DNA of 64,000 nucleotides from Rana temporaria. Taxonomy: Eukaryota; Chordata; Amphibia; Anura; Ranidae. Shown here in pieces: positions 21,464 to 32,664 of the stretch. Position 1 is the first letter of the stretch; each line of letters starts with the position of its first letter. The position numbers were made by a program, and so were the translations under genes. The notes below the pieces were generated by a model, which was given only the letters and a program-made list of their open reading frames with translations, had not been told where the DNA came from and searched no databases. The stretch lies in NCBI RefSeq assembly GCF_905171775.1, contig NC_053490.1:514370695-514434694 (forward strand), written 5' to 3'.

Positions 21464-21825
21464 CATATTGTATATTATATACTACTGTAATAGAGTGGAT
21501 TATAGGATTTTACAAGCATTTTAATCTAGGGCCTATTTTGGGGGTAGGGCTTATATTATAGCCCTCCTGGAAAATAACGCTAGGTCTTATTTTCGGGGTA
21601 GGTCTTATTTCAGGGAAACACGGTAAAAGAGGCATTTGTTTTTTAATGATAAACTACGTGGAGCTGTTATTTAATTTGAAGGAAGGAGCCAGTAGATGAA
21701 TAACCTTATAAGTGTGGTTCATATTGGAACAAAGCAGTTGAGGTGACCAGATATAAACAGGATGGTGGCATGCTGAGGAGGTGGATGAGACCTTGTAAAG
21801 GAGAATGCTCATTGGGGATGGGAAG

Positions 21826-22482
21826 AGAGATACGACAGTGTATCTCCTGATACGCCGTCGTATCTCTGTGATCCGCCCGTCCTAACTATGCGACTGATTC
21901 ATAGAATCAGTTACGCGTAGCTAGCCCTAAGATCCGACAGGTGTAATTGAATTACACTGTCGGATCTTAAGGATGCAATTCTAGGCCGGCCGCTAGGTGG
22001 CGAGGCCATTGCGGCCGGCGTAGAATATGCAAATGAATACTTACGGCGATCCCCAAACGGCCCGTCGATCTAACTGTACGTCGTTTCCGTCGAGTTACGT
22101 TGCGTAAAATTAGGGCTTAGCCCTAGTTGTCCTAAGCCAGCGTCGTTTGCGTAAGACGTCCGTGAATGGCGCTGGATGCCATTTACGTTAACGTCTAAGC
22201 AAATGACGTCGGTGCGACGTCATTTAGCGCAATGCACGTCGGGTAATTTACCCGACGAAGCATGCGCAGTACGCTCGGCGCGGGAACGCGCCTAATTTAA
22301 ATGGTGCCCGCCCCATTTGGATTGGGCGGGCTTGCGCCGAGCGCATTTACGATACACCGCCGCAAGTTTACAGGTAAGTGTTCTGAGAATCAGGCACTTA
22401 CGCTGTAAACCTGCGGCGGTGCAACGTAAATCACATACGTTACGCTGCCCAGGAGCAACGTAATTGTATGTGAATCTGGCCC
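21826..22482. mobile_element. Palindromic MITE of the AGATTCA-termini family, left end unclear
   Basis: The right end TGAATCTGGCCC and the CpG-rich interior match the other copies. The left terminus does not match well, so its boundary is approximate. Confidence 0.6.
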
Positions 22483-22737
22483 AAAGTTTGGTATAATAGG
22501 TTAACACACTGAGGTGAGTACACCGTGTTACTGCTGGTGACATTCACTGGGAAGGTTATACATCAAAGAGTAGAAGAAGAAATATTGTGTTGATCATTGC
22601 ATAAGCTTGGAGAAATTGTTGTAATTGCTGTATACACATGAGTGCAGTATATTGGTGGTTGTGGAACTCACTCTTCACTTTATATGAGAAGGAATATAAG
22701 AAGACATCATTTATTAGAACACATATAAAGGACTTGT

Positions 22738-23690
22738 TTAACCACATGCCGACCAGCGCATATACGTCGGCACAATGGCTCGGCTAAGCAAATGGGCGTA
22801 CAGGTACGTCCCCTTTAAATTGCGGCATTGTAGGCATGAACGCCGCATGCTCCTCAACCGTGCCTGCGGGACCCGGGGACTCAATGTCCACCGGTGTCCG
22901 GCGATCGGGTCACGGAGAACCAGAACGGGAAGAGATGCCTTTGTAAACAAGGCATTTCCCTGTTCTGCCTAGTGACAGGATACTGATCTACTGCTCCCTG
23001 TCATCGGGAGCAGTGATCAGGGTCATGTTACTGGCAGCCCACCCCCCCCCCCCCACAGTTAGAATCACTCCCTAGGACACACGTAACCCCTTCAGCGCCC
23101 CCTAGTGTTTAAGCCCTTCACTGCCCGTGTCATTTACACAGTAATCAGTGAATTTTTATAGCACTGATCGATGTAGAAATGACAATGGTCCCAAAATAGC
23201 ATCAAAAGTGTCTGATGTGTCCTCAATTAAGTTGCAGTCACGATAAAAATCGCTGATCGCCGCCATTTCTAATTAAAAAAATATATTAATAAAAATGCCA
23301 TAAAACTATTTTGTAGGCGCTATAACTTTTGCGCAAAACAGTTAATATACGCTTATTGCGATTTTATTTATTTTTTTACCAAAAATATGTAAAAAGAACA
23401 AATATCGGCCTAAACTGAGGGGGGGGAAAAAAAGTTTTTTGATATATATATTTTTGGGGGATATTTATTATAGCAAAAAGTAAAAAATATTGCTTTTATT
23501 TTTCAAAATTGTCGCTCTTTATTTGTTTATAGCGCAGATTGCCGCCATTACTAATACAAAAAAAGAAGAAGAAGAAGAATACATAGCGGCCTAAACTGAG
23601 GAAAAAAAATTATATATATTTTTTAGGGATATTGATTATAGCAAAAAGTAAAAAATATTGTCATGTTTTATTTATATTTTAATGTCTATA
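22738..23690. mobile_element. TTAA-site non-autonomous DNA transposon, truncated
   Basis: Starts at TTAACCACATGCCGACC and shares the interior common to the other TTAA elements here: a GCGATCGGGTCACGG block, the GAAGGGGTTAA-type motif, AAAAATCGCTGATCGCCGCC and CGCTATAACTTTTGCGCAAA. The right end is lost near 23690. TTAA targets suggest piggyBac or Kolobok ancestry. Confidence 0.7.
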
Positions 23691-23840
23691 TACTGTATGT
23701 TCACGCAAAGTCCCACATTTTAGTAGCGAGGTGAGAGGCCTTCCTGCCTTCACCACTACTATGGCGCGTACTGAGAAACGTTTGCATGCGGTCTGGAAAA
23801 GCCCTTGAATCACTCGGTAACAACTACAAAGGTCACATAC

Positions 23841-23921
23841 CTGCTTCTCCTCTTCTGCGTTGGTTATCACTTCTTGGTTTTCAGCAGGCTTTTCTGTCTC
23901 TTCAGCAGAAATTTCAATGCT
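23841..23921 (-). CDS. SH3BGR: SH3BGR, glutamate-rich tail exon (81 bp)
   Basis: The minus strand reads TTTTGTTAG, then 81 bases, then GTATGT. The 27 codons begin SIEISAEETEKPAENQ and end with NAEEEKQ: acidic, phase 0 at both ends. This fits the Glu-rich C-terminal tail of SH3BGR, downstream of the domain exon at 51057-51137 and separated from it by a 27-kb intron that may hide further small acidic exons. Confidence is below that of the domain exons because the composition is simple. Confidence 0.72.
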
Positions 23922-24051
23922 CTAACAAAAGAAAGGCACACTCAGATCAATACGAAGCCACATACCATGAAGTGTCCTAAATAAGTTGCTAACTGCTGAT
24001 GCAGGGACTGTCTCCTATGACCATCTCTTATGATCCTGAGTTTGTTGAATA

Positions 24052-24366
24052 CAGTGGAACCTTGGATTACGAGCATAATCCGTTTCAGGAGAATGCTCGT
24101 AATCCAAAACACTCGCATATCAAAGCGAGTTTGCCCATTGAAGTCAATGGAAAGAAAATAATTTGTTCCGCATTGACTTCAATGGCATGCAATACCGCAT
24201 GTGGCCAGAGGTGGGCGGCCACCGCTCGGCTAGGGCACCCCCCCCCCCACCTCAGGCAAAATGCGGTACTGCTGCGGCTTGAATCCTGCTCGTTTTGCGA
24301 GACAACACTTAAAATACAGTGCTCGTATTGTGAAACGCTCGTTACTCTCAATCTGAGGTTTCGCTG
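24052..24366. mobile_element. Mariner-type MITE (CAGTGGAACCTTGGATTACG ends)
   Basis: Inverted ends CAGTGGAACCT and AGGTTTCGCTG are flanked by TA (24050-24051 and 24367-24368). A related copy lies at 24881-25619. Confidence 0.8.
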
Positions 24367-24880
24367 TACTCTCAATGGAATGACCAGAGCAGTATAGAGG
24401 CCAGTGCTTAAAGCTAAAAAAAAAGAAAAAGTGCAGCGCTGCACTTTTTATTTTTTATTTTCTGTATACAACATTGTTCCATTGTTGGTGCTGGCTGCTA
24501 CACTTATTATTTAGTAGCGCAATTTTTTCCTTTATTTTTTCATCAGTGCTTAAAGCTGGCTATAAACCAAAAGATTTATAATCCAAAGCTGGTTATACAT
24601 GTATATATGTATACATGTGTGTATGACTGTGTGTCCCTAGCGTGTCATGATCCTACGGGGTAAAAATGACTGCACCAGCCAAGCAGATACTGGCTGGAAA
24701 AAGCGCCCAGAGGCGATTCAGTTCGCATGCGTTGCGCTATACAAGTCATTCATTCATTCATTCATTCATACATTGGTAGATTTTTTTTATGGACGTTCAT
24801 ATGAAAAAATATCATCGGTAGATTTGATAAAAAATTAAAAAAAATGTACTAGTGCATCATTCCCAAACGTAAATTATATA

Positions 24881-25619
24881 CAGTGAAACCTCGGATTGCG
24901 ACTAACTCGGTTAACGAGTGTTTCGCAATACGAACACTTTTTTGTTTTTTAAATCCTGACTCGGTTTGTGAGTGTTGTCTCGCAAAACGAGCAGGATTCA
25001 AGCCACAGTGGTGTGCAGTACCGCATTTGGCCTGAGGTGCGGGGGCACCAGAGCCGTTTGGAAATACTCGGGAACAGGGGCGGACTGACCATTGGGACTC
25101 TCGGGCACTGCCCGAGGGCCCCATGCCACTAGGGGGCCCCATCAGGGTTGCCAGGCTCAATAAAACCAGGGACAGTATGTAAAAATCTGTGTTTTCTTTA
25201 CATCTGTCCCTGATATGTCCAAAACTGACATGCTTTTGATGTGAAAATCCAGAGATTTTAGCTGCCCTGCCTATGCACTGCCTCCTGGCGTGGTGGCCAT
25301 CTGTAAGCCCGGGGGCCCCATAATCTTCTATCGTCCAGGGTCCCCATGAGTTGTCAGTCCACCCCTGCTCAGAAATTCTTTGTTCCCGAGCCTTTCCGAG
25401 GGTTTTCCGAGTTCAGCTGAGCTGTCCCTGAGCCTTTCCGAGTATTTCCAAGGCTCTCCGCACCCCCCCCCCCCCCACCTCTGGCCACATGCGGTATTGC
25501 ATGCCGTAGAAGTCAATGCGGAACTAATTATTTTAGTTTCCATTGACTTCTATGGGGAAACTCGCTTTGATATGCAAGTGCTTTGGAGCAGATTATGCTC
25601 GTAATCCAAGGTTCCACTG
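24881..25619. mobile_element. Mariner-type MITE with an inserted hAT-like MITE
   Basis: Ends CAGTGAAACCTCGG and CCAAGGTTCCACTG are flanked by TA. A second element at about 25075-25367 (CAGGGGCGGACTGACC ... GTCAGTCCACCCCTG) interrupts it. The 8-bp flanks of the inner element are similar but not identical. Confidence 0.75.
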
Positions 25620-26071
25620 TACAAAAAATATCTGTAAATACATCAGACTCACAAAAATCACATAAAAATGTGTTAAGTGTGGCGCAGCGAGTATGTGAAT
25701 AAATGCAACCACATATAAATCAACCTGATAATGTATGAATTCTGGCTAAGGACTAGTGATTTGTGGACTTTGAAGGCACACGATAAGTATGATAAGAGGA
25801 TTGAAAAGGGAAAGGAAGCATGGAAAGATAAGGAGATCTAGCTGCATTCTCTATAAGAGGAGTGTGATGTGTAACCGCCTGGTTACACATCACACAGCTA
25901 ACCTTTGATCGTACTCCTTTCTGAGTCTTTTATGATAGAACTGTATTACGATTGTGACAACCTGTGTGGAACAGTTATTGATTTAATTTCTTTGATTTTA
26001 TATTTGTAACTTTTTTATGACATCTCTATAAAATAAATAAATTAGTTTCTTATCATACTTATCGTGTGCCT

Positions 26072-27031
26072 TTAACCACTTAACCCCCAGACCATATTGC
26101 TGCCCAAAGACCAGAGTACTTTTTGCGATTCGGGACTGCGTCGCTTTAACAGACAATTGCGCGGTCGTGCGACGTGGCTCCCAAACAAAATTGGCGTCCT
26201 TTTTTTCCCACAAATAGAGCTTTCTTTTGGTGGTATTTGATCACCTCTGCGGTTTTTATTTTTTGCGCTATAAACAAAAATAGAGCGACAATTTTGAAAA
26301 AAATGAATATTTTTTACTTTTTGCCATAATAAATATCCCCCAAAAATATATAAAAAAAAAAATTTTTTCCCTCAGTTTAGGCCGATACGTATTCTTCTAC
26401 CTATTTTTCGTAAAAAAAAATCGCAATAAGCGTTTATTGATTGGTTTGCGCAAAAGTTATAGCGTTTACAAAATAGGGGGTATTTTTATGTAATTTTTAT
26501 TAATATTTTTTTTTTACTAGTGGCGGCGATCAGCGATTTTTTTTCGGTATTGCGACATTATGGTGGACACTTCGGACACTTTGACACATTTTTGGGACCA
26601 TTGGCATTTTTATAGCGATCAGTGCTATAAAAATGCATTGGATTACTATAAAAATGCCACTGGCAGTGAAGGGGTTAACACTAGGGGGCGGGGAAGGGGT
26701 TAAGTATGTCCCTGGGTGTGTTCTTACTGTGGGGGGGGGGGGTGGATTCACTAGGGGAAACACTGATCCGGTGTTTATACATTGTATGAACAGAAAATCA
26801 GCGTTTCCCCCGCTGACAGGACCGGGAGCTGTGTGTTTACACACACAGCTCCCGGTCCCCGCTCTGTAACGAGCAATCGCGTGTGCCCGGCGGCGATCGC
26901 GCCCGCCGGGCACACGCACAGGAGTCGGGGGCGAGTGGCGGCTGAAAGAGCCGACGTAGTATGACGTGCTCTCGCCCAGGAGAGTCAGCTTGCCGACGTA
27001 GAATGGCGGTGCACGGTCGGCAAGCAGTTAA
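26072..27031. mobile_element. TTAA-site non-autonomous DNA transposon, complete
   Basis: TTAA lies at 26072-26075 and 27028-27031, with inverted ends CCACTT and AAGCAG. It sits inside an older inverted-repeat element: flanks 25733-25797 and 27032-27070 are reverse complements, and 26046-26071 belongs to the same arm. Open frames inside are shadows of repeats. Confidence 0.82.
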
Positions 27032-27100
27032 AGTCAACAAATCACTAGTCCTTAGCCAGAATTCATACAATATTGGGACGGTGGCACACTGGTACCAGTG

Positions 27101-27871
27101 AGAAAGGGAGCCTCAGGGGTAAGATAAATTAGTATTGTAGTGGGAGGTACCATCATCCTTGAGATCAAGATATAGGGTACTTGGGTCTAAGGTCCCCGAA
27201 CCAAAGAGCCAAGGGGGAGCAAAAGGGGCCAGTTAGGACTATCGCGGTGCCGGTGTAGAGTTACAAAATAAGATAAAGATATATAAAAAACGATTCATTT
27301 TTATTTCAAAATACAGATGAACGATTACAAAATTAAAATAGTGACAACCAAACAATGACACCAAAACAGAGGTCCCCGGTAGGGGAGGACATTACGATGA
27401 GTTGAGGGTTGTGACAGTATCTCAACTAGTTTTGTGGATTATACCGCTTCATCAGGAGAAGATCTAGGTACCCCATCAGCGGACCTGTTTTAGGTGAGCA
27501 ATTAAACCTGTGTCCTTTCCCTTTGTTTATTTACACTGTTTTTTAACTTATTACTGATATATTGTTTAACTATTCCTAGATCTTCTCCTGATGAAGCGGT
27601 ATAATCTGCGAAACTAGTTGAGATACTGTCACAACCCTCAACTCATCGTAATGTCCTCCCCTACCGGGGACCTCTGTTTTGGTGTCGTTGTTTGGTTGTC
27701 ACTATTTTAATTTTGTAATCGTTCATCTGTATTTTGAAATAAAAATGTATAATTTTTTATATATCTTTATCTTATTTTGTAACTCTACACCGGTACCGCG
27801 ATAAACCTAACTGGCCCCTTTTGCTCCCTCTTGGCTCTTTGGTTCGGGGACCTTAGACCCAAGTGCCCTAT
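27101..27871. mobile_element. Head-to-head inverted retroposon dimer with a hammerhead ribozyme core
   Basis: Flanked by the 15-bp duplication ACACTGGTACCAGTG (27086-27100 and 27872-27886). Arms of roughly 300 bp (about 27172-27470, minus, and 27573-27870, plus) enclose a ~100-bp unique spacer. The minus copy has a longer tail of about 70 bp. AATAAA follows the ribozyme core by about 120 bp in each arm. The plus arm keeps an intact core; the minus arm has lost G12. Confidence 0.82.
27583..27623 (+). ncRNA. Hammerhead ribozyme-like motif (core intact)
   Basis: In order: stem I 5' side TTCTC (27583-27587); CTGATGA (27588-27594); stem II GCGG/CTGC (27596-27599 with 27606-27609, preceded by one extra A); GAA (27610-27612); self-complementary stem III ACTAGT (27613-27618); cleavage-site base T (27619), fitting the NUH rule; stem I 3' side GAGA (27620-27623). 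With a 6-nt palindromic stem III and no loop, one copy could not fold alone; two copies could pair through stem III, as described for minimal hammerheads in Penelope-like elements. Confidence 0.65.
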
Positions 27872-27906
27872 ACACTGGTACCAGTGTATCCTCAGTATCA
27901 CCCTGA

Positions 27907-28161
27907 GAGCCGGTTCACACTGTGGTGACTCTTCAGGCGACTCAGCCGCCTGACAAGTCGCGTCCCATTCTATTCACCAGAGCCGTTCTAATAGGAGCGA
28001 CGCAAGTCGCTCCGACTTAGAAAAAGGTTCTTGTATGACTTCGAGGGCGACTCGCATTGACTTCTATACAAAAGTCATTTTGCAAGTCGCCTCTGAAGTC
28101 GTCTTCAGGACGCCTTGCCGAGTCGCCCCCGAAGTCATGCCGCCCCAGTGTGAACCGGCTC
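27907..28161. mobile_element. Palindromic MITE, GAGCCGGTTCACAC ends
   Basis: Inverted ends GAGCCGGTTCACAC and GTGTGAACCGGCTC enclose GCGACTC/GAGTCGC-rich arms. The same family, opened by a LINE insertion, occurs at 41516-44944. Confidence 0.78.
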
Positions 28162-28656
28162 TTAAGGGATACACGTTAAATTTAGCCCTTGTTTATCAAC
28201 CTAATAATGTGATGATATAAATATGTAAAGTCACTAGTAACTCTGGCACAACTCCACACAATTACAGACACCTAAAATTAATGCGAGTAAAGAAATAAAC
28301 GATAATCTCATAAAAGCCTGTGAAACCACATGTGCACTATGAACCTTCTTCTCTCTTCAAAGTACTTCTGGTGACCCACCACCAATAGGTGAAGTGTTCG
28401 CTCACCTTAAATATCTGACCCCACTACAGTGAAATAAGCCTTTAATATACTCCTCCTATAGAGAATGCAGCTAGATCTACTTATCTTTCCATGCTTCCTT
28501 TCCCTTTTCAATCCTCGTTCCTCAGTATGTTATATCATGAAACGGAACCAAAAAACCATAGTGCTCTCCATTCACCCACATTTATTGCAGAAAAAAACTG
28601 GATTAAAAACACCCACAAGAACCATCAGCTCTTCAGGCTTAAACTGGAAATCGATG
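28162..28656. repeat. Older retroposon fragments forming inverted arms with 29770-29975
   Basis: 28190-28340 is the reverse complement of about 29835-29970, and 28450-28510 is the reverse complement of about 25800-25865. On the minus strand AATAAA is found near 28585. The pieces belong to one older hammerhead-type retroposon cluster into which the LTR at 28657-29758 inserted. Confidence 0.55.
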
Positions 28657-29758
28657 TGTAGCGCTACCCTCGAAGGAGCCGCTGATTAGTTTTGGGACCG
28701 GCTTTTTAAGTTACCTTCTTGACTTGGTCTAGGGGTGACTTATGTGAGTGTAAGTAGAGAGCAAGTATCCAGACACCAATTCAGTTTTTCAATGCTTTAT
28801 TCCAAGGCCCAACCTGGCCAACATCAACATGAGACACGATAGAGAAGGTTGATGAGCGTAGAGGAAATTTTAGTATCAGGCCTTGGATATTCAGAGAGAG
28901 CAAGCCTGCCTTGGATATTCAGAGAGAGCAAGCCTGCTCTCAGCAATAGTGTAGCTCAATTCGTCGCCACCCCGATCAGGGTGGGTAAAGTGCCCTCGGA
29001 CAGGCAGTAATCTCAGGCCTGGCAGCCAGAGCGTCACTTACAAATCACTGGGAGGTAACAGACCTCTGCCACAGGCCCGACTCAAGGCCTCTGCCACATG
29101 CTGGACAATTTAGGATTTGTGAAAACAGTTTGAGCAAATCCTCCCAGTTTGTTCAATCAATGTCACCCACTGACAGCTTGAGCATACCTGTCATACGGTG
29201 CGGTGACCGGATCCCCGATGGTTCATCTGGGCCTCCTGGACAACCTCTGGTTCTAGGTTCTCCCGGGCCAATCCCCCATCGCACAGCTCCCAGCTTAGGA
29301 TCCTCTCAGCAAAAGGGCAGGGACCCAGCAAGTCGCTGGGGCCCCTTTCAATAGTAGGAAGAGGCTCAGCATGGTACACGGCCTCAGCATGGCAGGACAT
29401 GGTGGCAGGGCCCATGGATGCGCGTACCCTGAAGGTGGGCACCGCGCCTGGAACTCGGGCCCCGCAAGAACAGCCCGCCAAAAGCGGCTGCCACAGATAT
29501 ATCCCCCCCCTCAACATGCCCAATGAGGGAAGAACTCCTCTGATTAGCTGCTGGGAGCAGGTGGGTCTGCCAGAATCCCTCTAGCGCCAACTGCCGCCCA
29601 GGGGTGATAACGTACCTCTGGAGCGCAGACTGACCTACAGGACAAATTCTGGAATTTACAGCAGCCTGAATTTCCATAATTTGTGAATGGGAGTAAAACT
29701 AAGCCTCCCATTCCCCACTAACTTTAGTGTACTGAAAGTAGGGGGGGGGGGCGCTACA
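28657..29758 (-). repeat. Solo LTR of the Gypsy family
   Basis: Ends TGTAGCGC and GCGCTACA form an inverted pair; the length is 1102 bp. A minus-strand poly(A) signal lies at 28796-28801, and the interior aligns with the LTRs at 15455 and 19260. Flanks read GATG on the left and GATA on the right, a 4-bp duplication with one mismatch. Open frames inside are not genes. Confidence 0.85.
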
Positions 29759-29769
29759 GATATATGACT

Positions 29770-29975
29770 TCACGGGCTTTGGCTCCTCCCACCGATACGG
29801 GTTACACCCTCTGATTGGGCTTCCTCAGGAGGCCTAAGAATGTTCATAGTACACAAGTGGTTTCACAGACCTATGAGATTATTGTGGTGTCTGTAATTGT
29901 GTGGAGTTGTGCCAGAGTTACTATTAGACTTCACATATTTATATCATCACATTATTAGGTTGATTTATATTTGGT
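29770..29975 (-). mobile_element. Retroposon segment with a decayed hammerhead-like core
   Basis: On the minus strand CTGAGGA (29822-29828) is followed by a GCCC/GGGT stem II and by GTAAC where GAAAC is expected, then a GGGAGGAG segment that can pair with CCTCC upstream as stem I. The core is mutated and probably inactive. Confidence 0.5.
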
Positions 29976-30302
29976 TGCATTTAGGTTGTACAAGTTATTT
30001 ACACATTTATTTACACATTTTAAGTACTTTTGTATAGTGGTTGGCTGTGAACACATCAAAAGAGTGTTGGCTGCAACTTAGCATGGACTATAAGGCATTA
30101 TGTGTGTGTTTATCTTATAATTAGGGTGGTTGTGCTGACTTGTTATATGATTGTTTTGTCACATGACAGTAAATGCATAAATAAACAATAAATTAACAAA
30201 TCCATATAAAAAAAAAAAGATTAAACTACGTGCAACCACTACAGGTAATATATTGCAGCTCCAAAAAAAAAATGAAACTTTTATAGTGCTCACTGCAAGT
30301 CT

Positions 30303-30866
30303 TTAAACCACTTGCTTACTAGGCACTTAACCCCTCTTCCTGCCCAGACCAATTTTCAGCTTTTAGCGCTGGCATTCTTTGAATGACAATTGCGCGGTCA
30401 TGCAAAACTGTATCCAAATGACATTTGTATAATTTTTTCACACAAATAGAGCTTTCTTATGGTGGTATTTGATCACCACTGGGTTTTTTCTTTTGTTAAA
30501 AAAAAAATGAAAAAAGGCCGGAAAAAAAAAAACAACTGTTTTATATTTTGTTATAAAATTTTGCAAACGGGTAATTTTTCTCCTTCAATGATGGGCACTG
30601 ATAGGCTGCACAGATAGGCTCTATTGATGGGCACTGATAAGGTGGCACTGATAGGTGGCAGTGAAAGGCATTGATAGGTGGCACTGAAGGGCACTGATAG
30701 CTGGCAGTGATGGGCACTGATGGGATCGGCCCCTTACTCCCATCAACCAAGACTCATTGACTCTGTGATCACAGAGTGCGCCGCAGGGGGCGCGCAGGGA
30801 GTGTGCAAAGGAGAGAACGTCATATGAAGTCCTCCCGGCAATGTAGGTCTGCCCTCTAGTGGTTAA
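30303..30866. mobile_element. TTAA-site element containing a GGGCACTGATG minisatellite
   Basis: TTAA at 30303-30306 and 30863-30866 with CCACTT and AGTGG ends. The interior shares GACAATTGCGCGGTC and the CACAAATAGAGCTTTCTT block with the other TTAA elements. Short tandem repeats around GGGCACTGATAGG occupy 30588-30735. Confidence 0.72.
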
Positions 30867-31384
30867 TCAAATGGCAAAGTAGTTTAAAAAACATTCAGGT
30901 GATAAATCAGCATATGCACAAGCCTATCAGGAAGCCACCAATCCTAGTTTCTTAACTTTCAACAGACATGCATGATGACGTCATAGACTCCTCCACACCC
31001 GATGCATTGTGTTCCAATTGTACTTTCTCAGACATAACTCACCTAAGGCCAGGGCTGGACTGGGACAAAAATTTGGCCCTGGACTTCATCCAGACTGGCC
31101 CACTTTGACAGGTCTCTCCCATGGCGGCCGGACAAATCCATTGAATTTACTATGTGAGTGTTTGTTTTTAAACCACTTTGCCATTTTAATAAAATACTAG
31201 CAGTAAGCACTATGCAAGTTTTTTTATTGAAACTGTAGTATATTAACTGTGGTGGCTGCTGGACACATTGGACAGGCCCGGACTGGGCCAAAAAATAGGC
31301 CCGGGCATTTTAGACCGAGCAGCCGGGGGGGGGGGGGGGGGCACGGCGGCGGCGCTTTGCGGCAGCGGTTAATGATGGGATGTG

Positions 31385-31900
31385 GGGTTCCAGCACCTTG
31401 TACCTATGGACCCCTTTGCATTACACAGCACCTTGCACCTCTGGACCCCTTTGCATTACACAGCACCTCTGGACCCCTTTGCATTACACAGCACCCTGCA
31501 CCTCTGGACCCCTTTGCATTACACAGCACCCTGCACCTCTGGACCCCTTTACATTACACGGCACCCTGCACCTCTGGATCCCTTTACATTACCCAGCACC
31601 TTGCACCTCTGGACCCCTTTACATTACACAGCACCTTGCACCTCTGGACCCCTTTACATTACACAGCACCCTGGACCCCTTTACATTACATAGCACCGCA
31701 CCTCTGGACCCCTTTACATTACACAGCACCCTGGACGCCTTTACATTATGCAGCACCCTGCATCTCTGGAGCCCTTTACATTACACAGCACCCTGCACCT
31801 CTGGACCCTTTTACATTACACAGCCCCCTGCACCTCTGGACCCCTTTACATTACATAGCACCGCATCTCTGGACCCCTTTACATTACACAGCCCCCCACA
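31385..31900. repeat. Minisatellite, ~30-45-bp CCTCTGGACCCCTTT units
   Basis: At least a dozen units of CACCTCTGGACCCCTTT(G/A)CATTACACAGCACC with length variation. Long open frames in all three plus frames are produced by the repeat and are not genes. A related degenerate array (ACATTACAGACCCCC) continues to about 32075. Confidence 0.9.
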
Positions 31901-32664
31901 GTTTGTTACAGACACCCCCCTAACAGTTCTGGACCCCCTGCATGTTACACAGACCTCCCTACAGTACAGACCCCCACCTACATTACAGACCCCCCTACAT
32001 TACAGACCCCCTCTGCATTACAGACCCCCCTACATTACAGACCCCCTCTAAAATACAGCCCATACAGACCCCTCCTACATTACAGAGATGTGACCTGCGG
32101 GCCGTCGTGGGCCACCACGGCCCACCGGGAATATGCCTGGTATGCCCTATGGCCAGTCCGGGCCTGGTGGAGGACCATTGACATGGTAGCTTTAAGCATG
32201 CCCGTCTATTGATTTAGAGGTCTATTAGTATAGGTGATATCACATCTATAAATCACAGTGGCAGAGTGTGGGATTGAACACACATAGGAGCTGACGTTTT
32301 ACACATAGGTTGCAGACGATGTGTTTGCACAGTGCTCTGACTGGCACAGATTGTGATCACTGTGGAAGACACCAGTGAGATTTATATGTACATTGGTTTA
32401 CTTTTTATTGCCACTTGCTACTGTTTGCACATAGTTTATTTTACACTTTGATTGCTGTTACAGTGATGATTACTATAACAGCAATGTTTTGAGCTGTCAT
32501 GGATGGGTTACATTTATAACAGCTGTGATTTACTATTGTGTGCTGTGATTGGCCCATAGCAATCACATGGTATAGGGTGCTATGAAATAGCCCAGGTACC
32601 ATGTTAAAGCTGTGAGCCAATCACAGCATCACTATAGGAATCACAGCTGTTATGAATGAAATTC

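Larger units (their letters stand above)
18735..21623. mobile_element. Mariner-type palindromic MITE split by nested insertions
   Basis: The left end CCGTGTTTCCCC (18735) and right end GGGAAACACGG (21623) are inverted termini flanked by TA. The inner arms also match: TTGTAAAATCCTATAAT near 18904 pairs with ATTATAGGATTTTACAA near 21498. This outer MITE was opened by a Gypsy LTR with primer site (19240-20748) and a second palindromic MITE (20756-21463). Confidence 0.85.

Noticed and set aside
31249..32181. Overlapping 100-224-codon open frames on the plus strand
   Set aside because: All three frames are open because the DNA is a minisatellite of ~30-45-bp units without stops; no domain or splice evidence.
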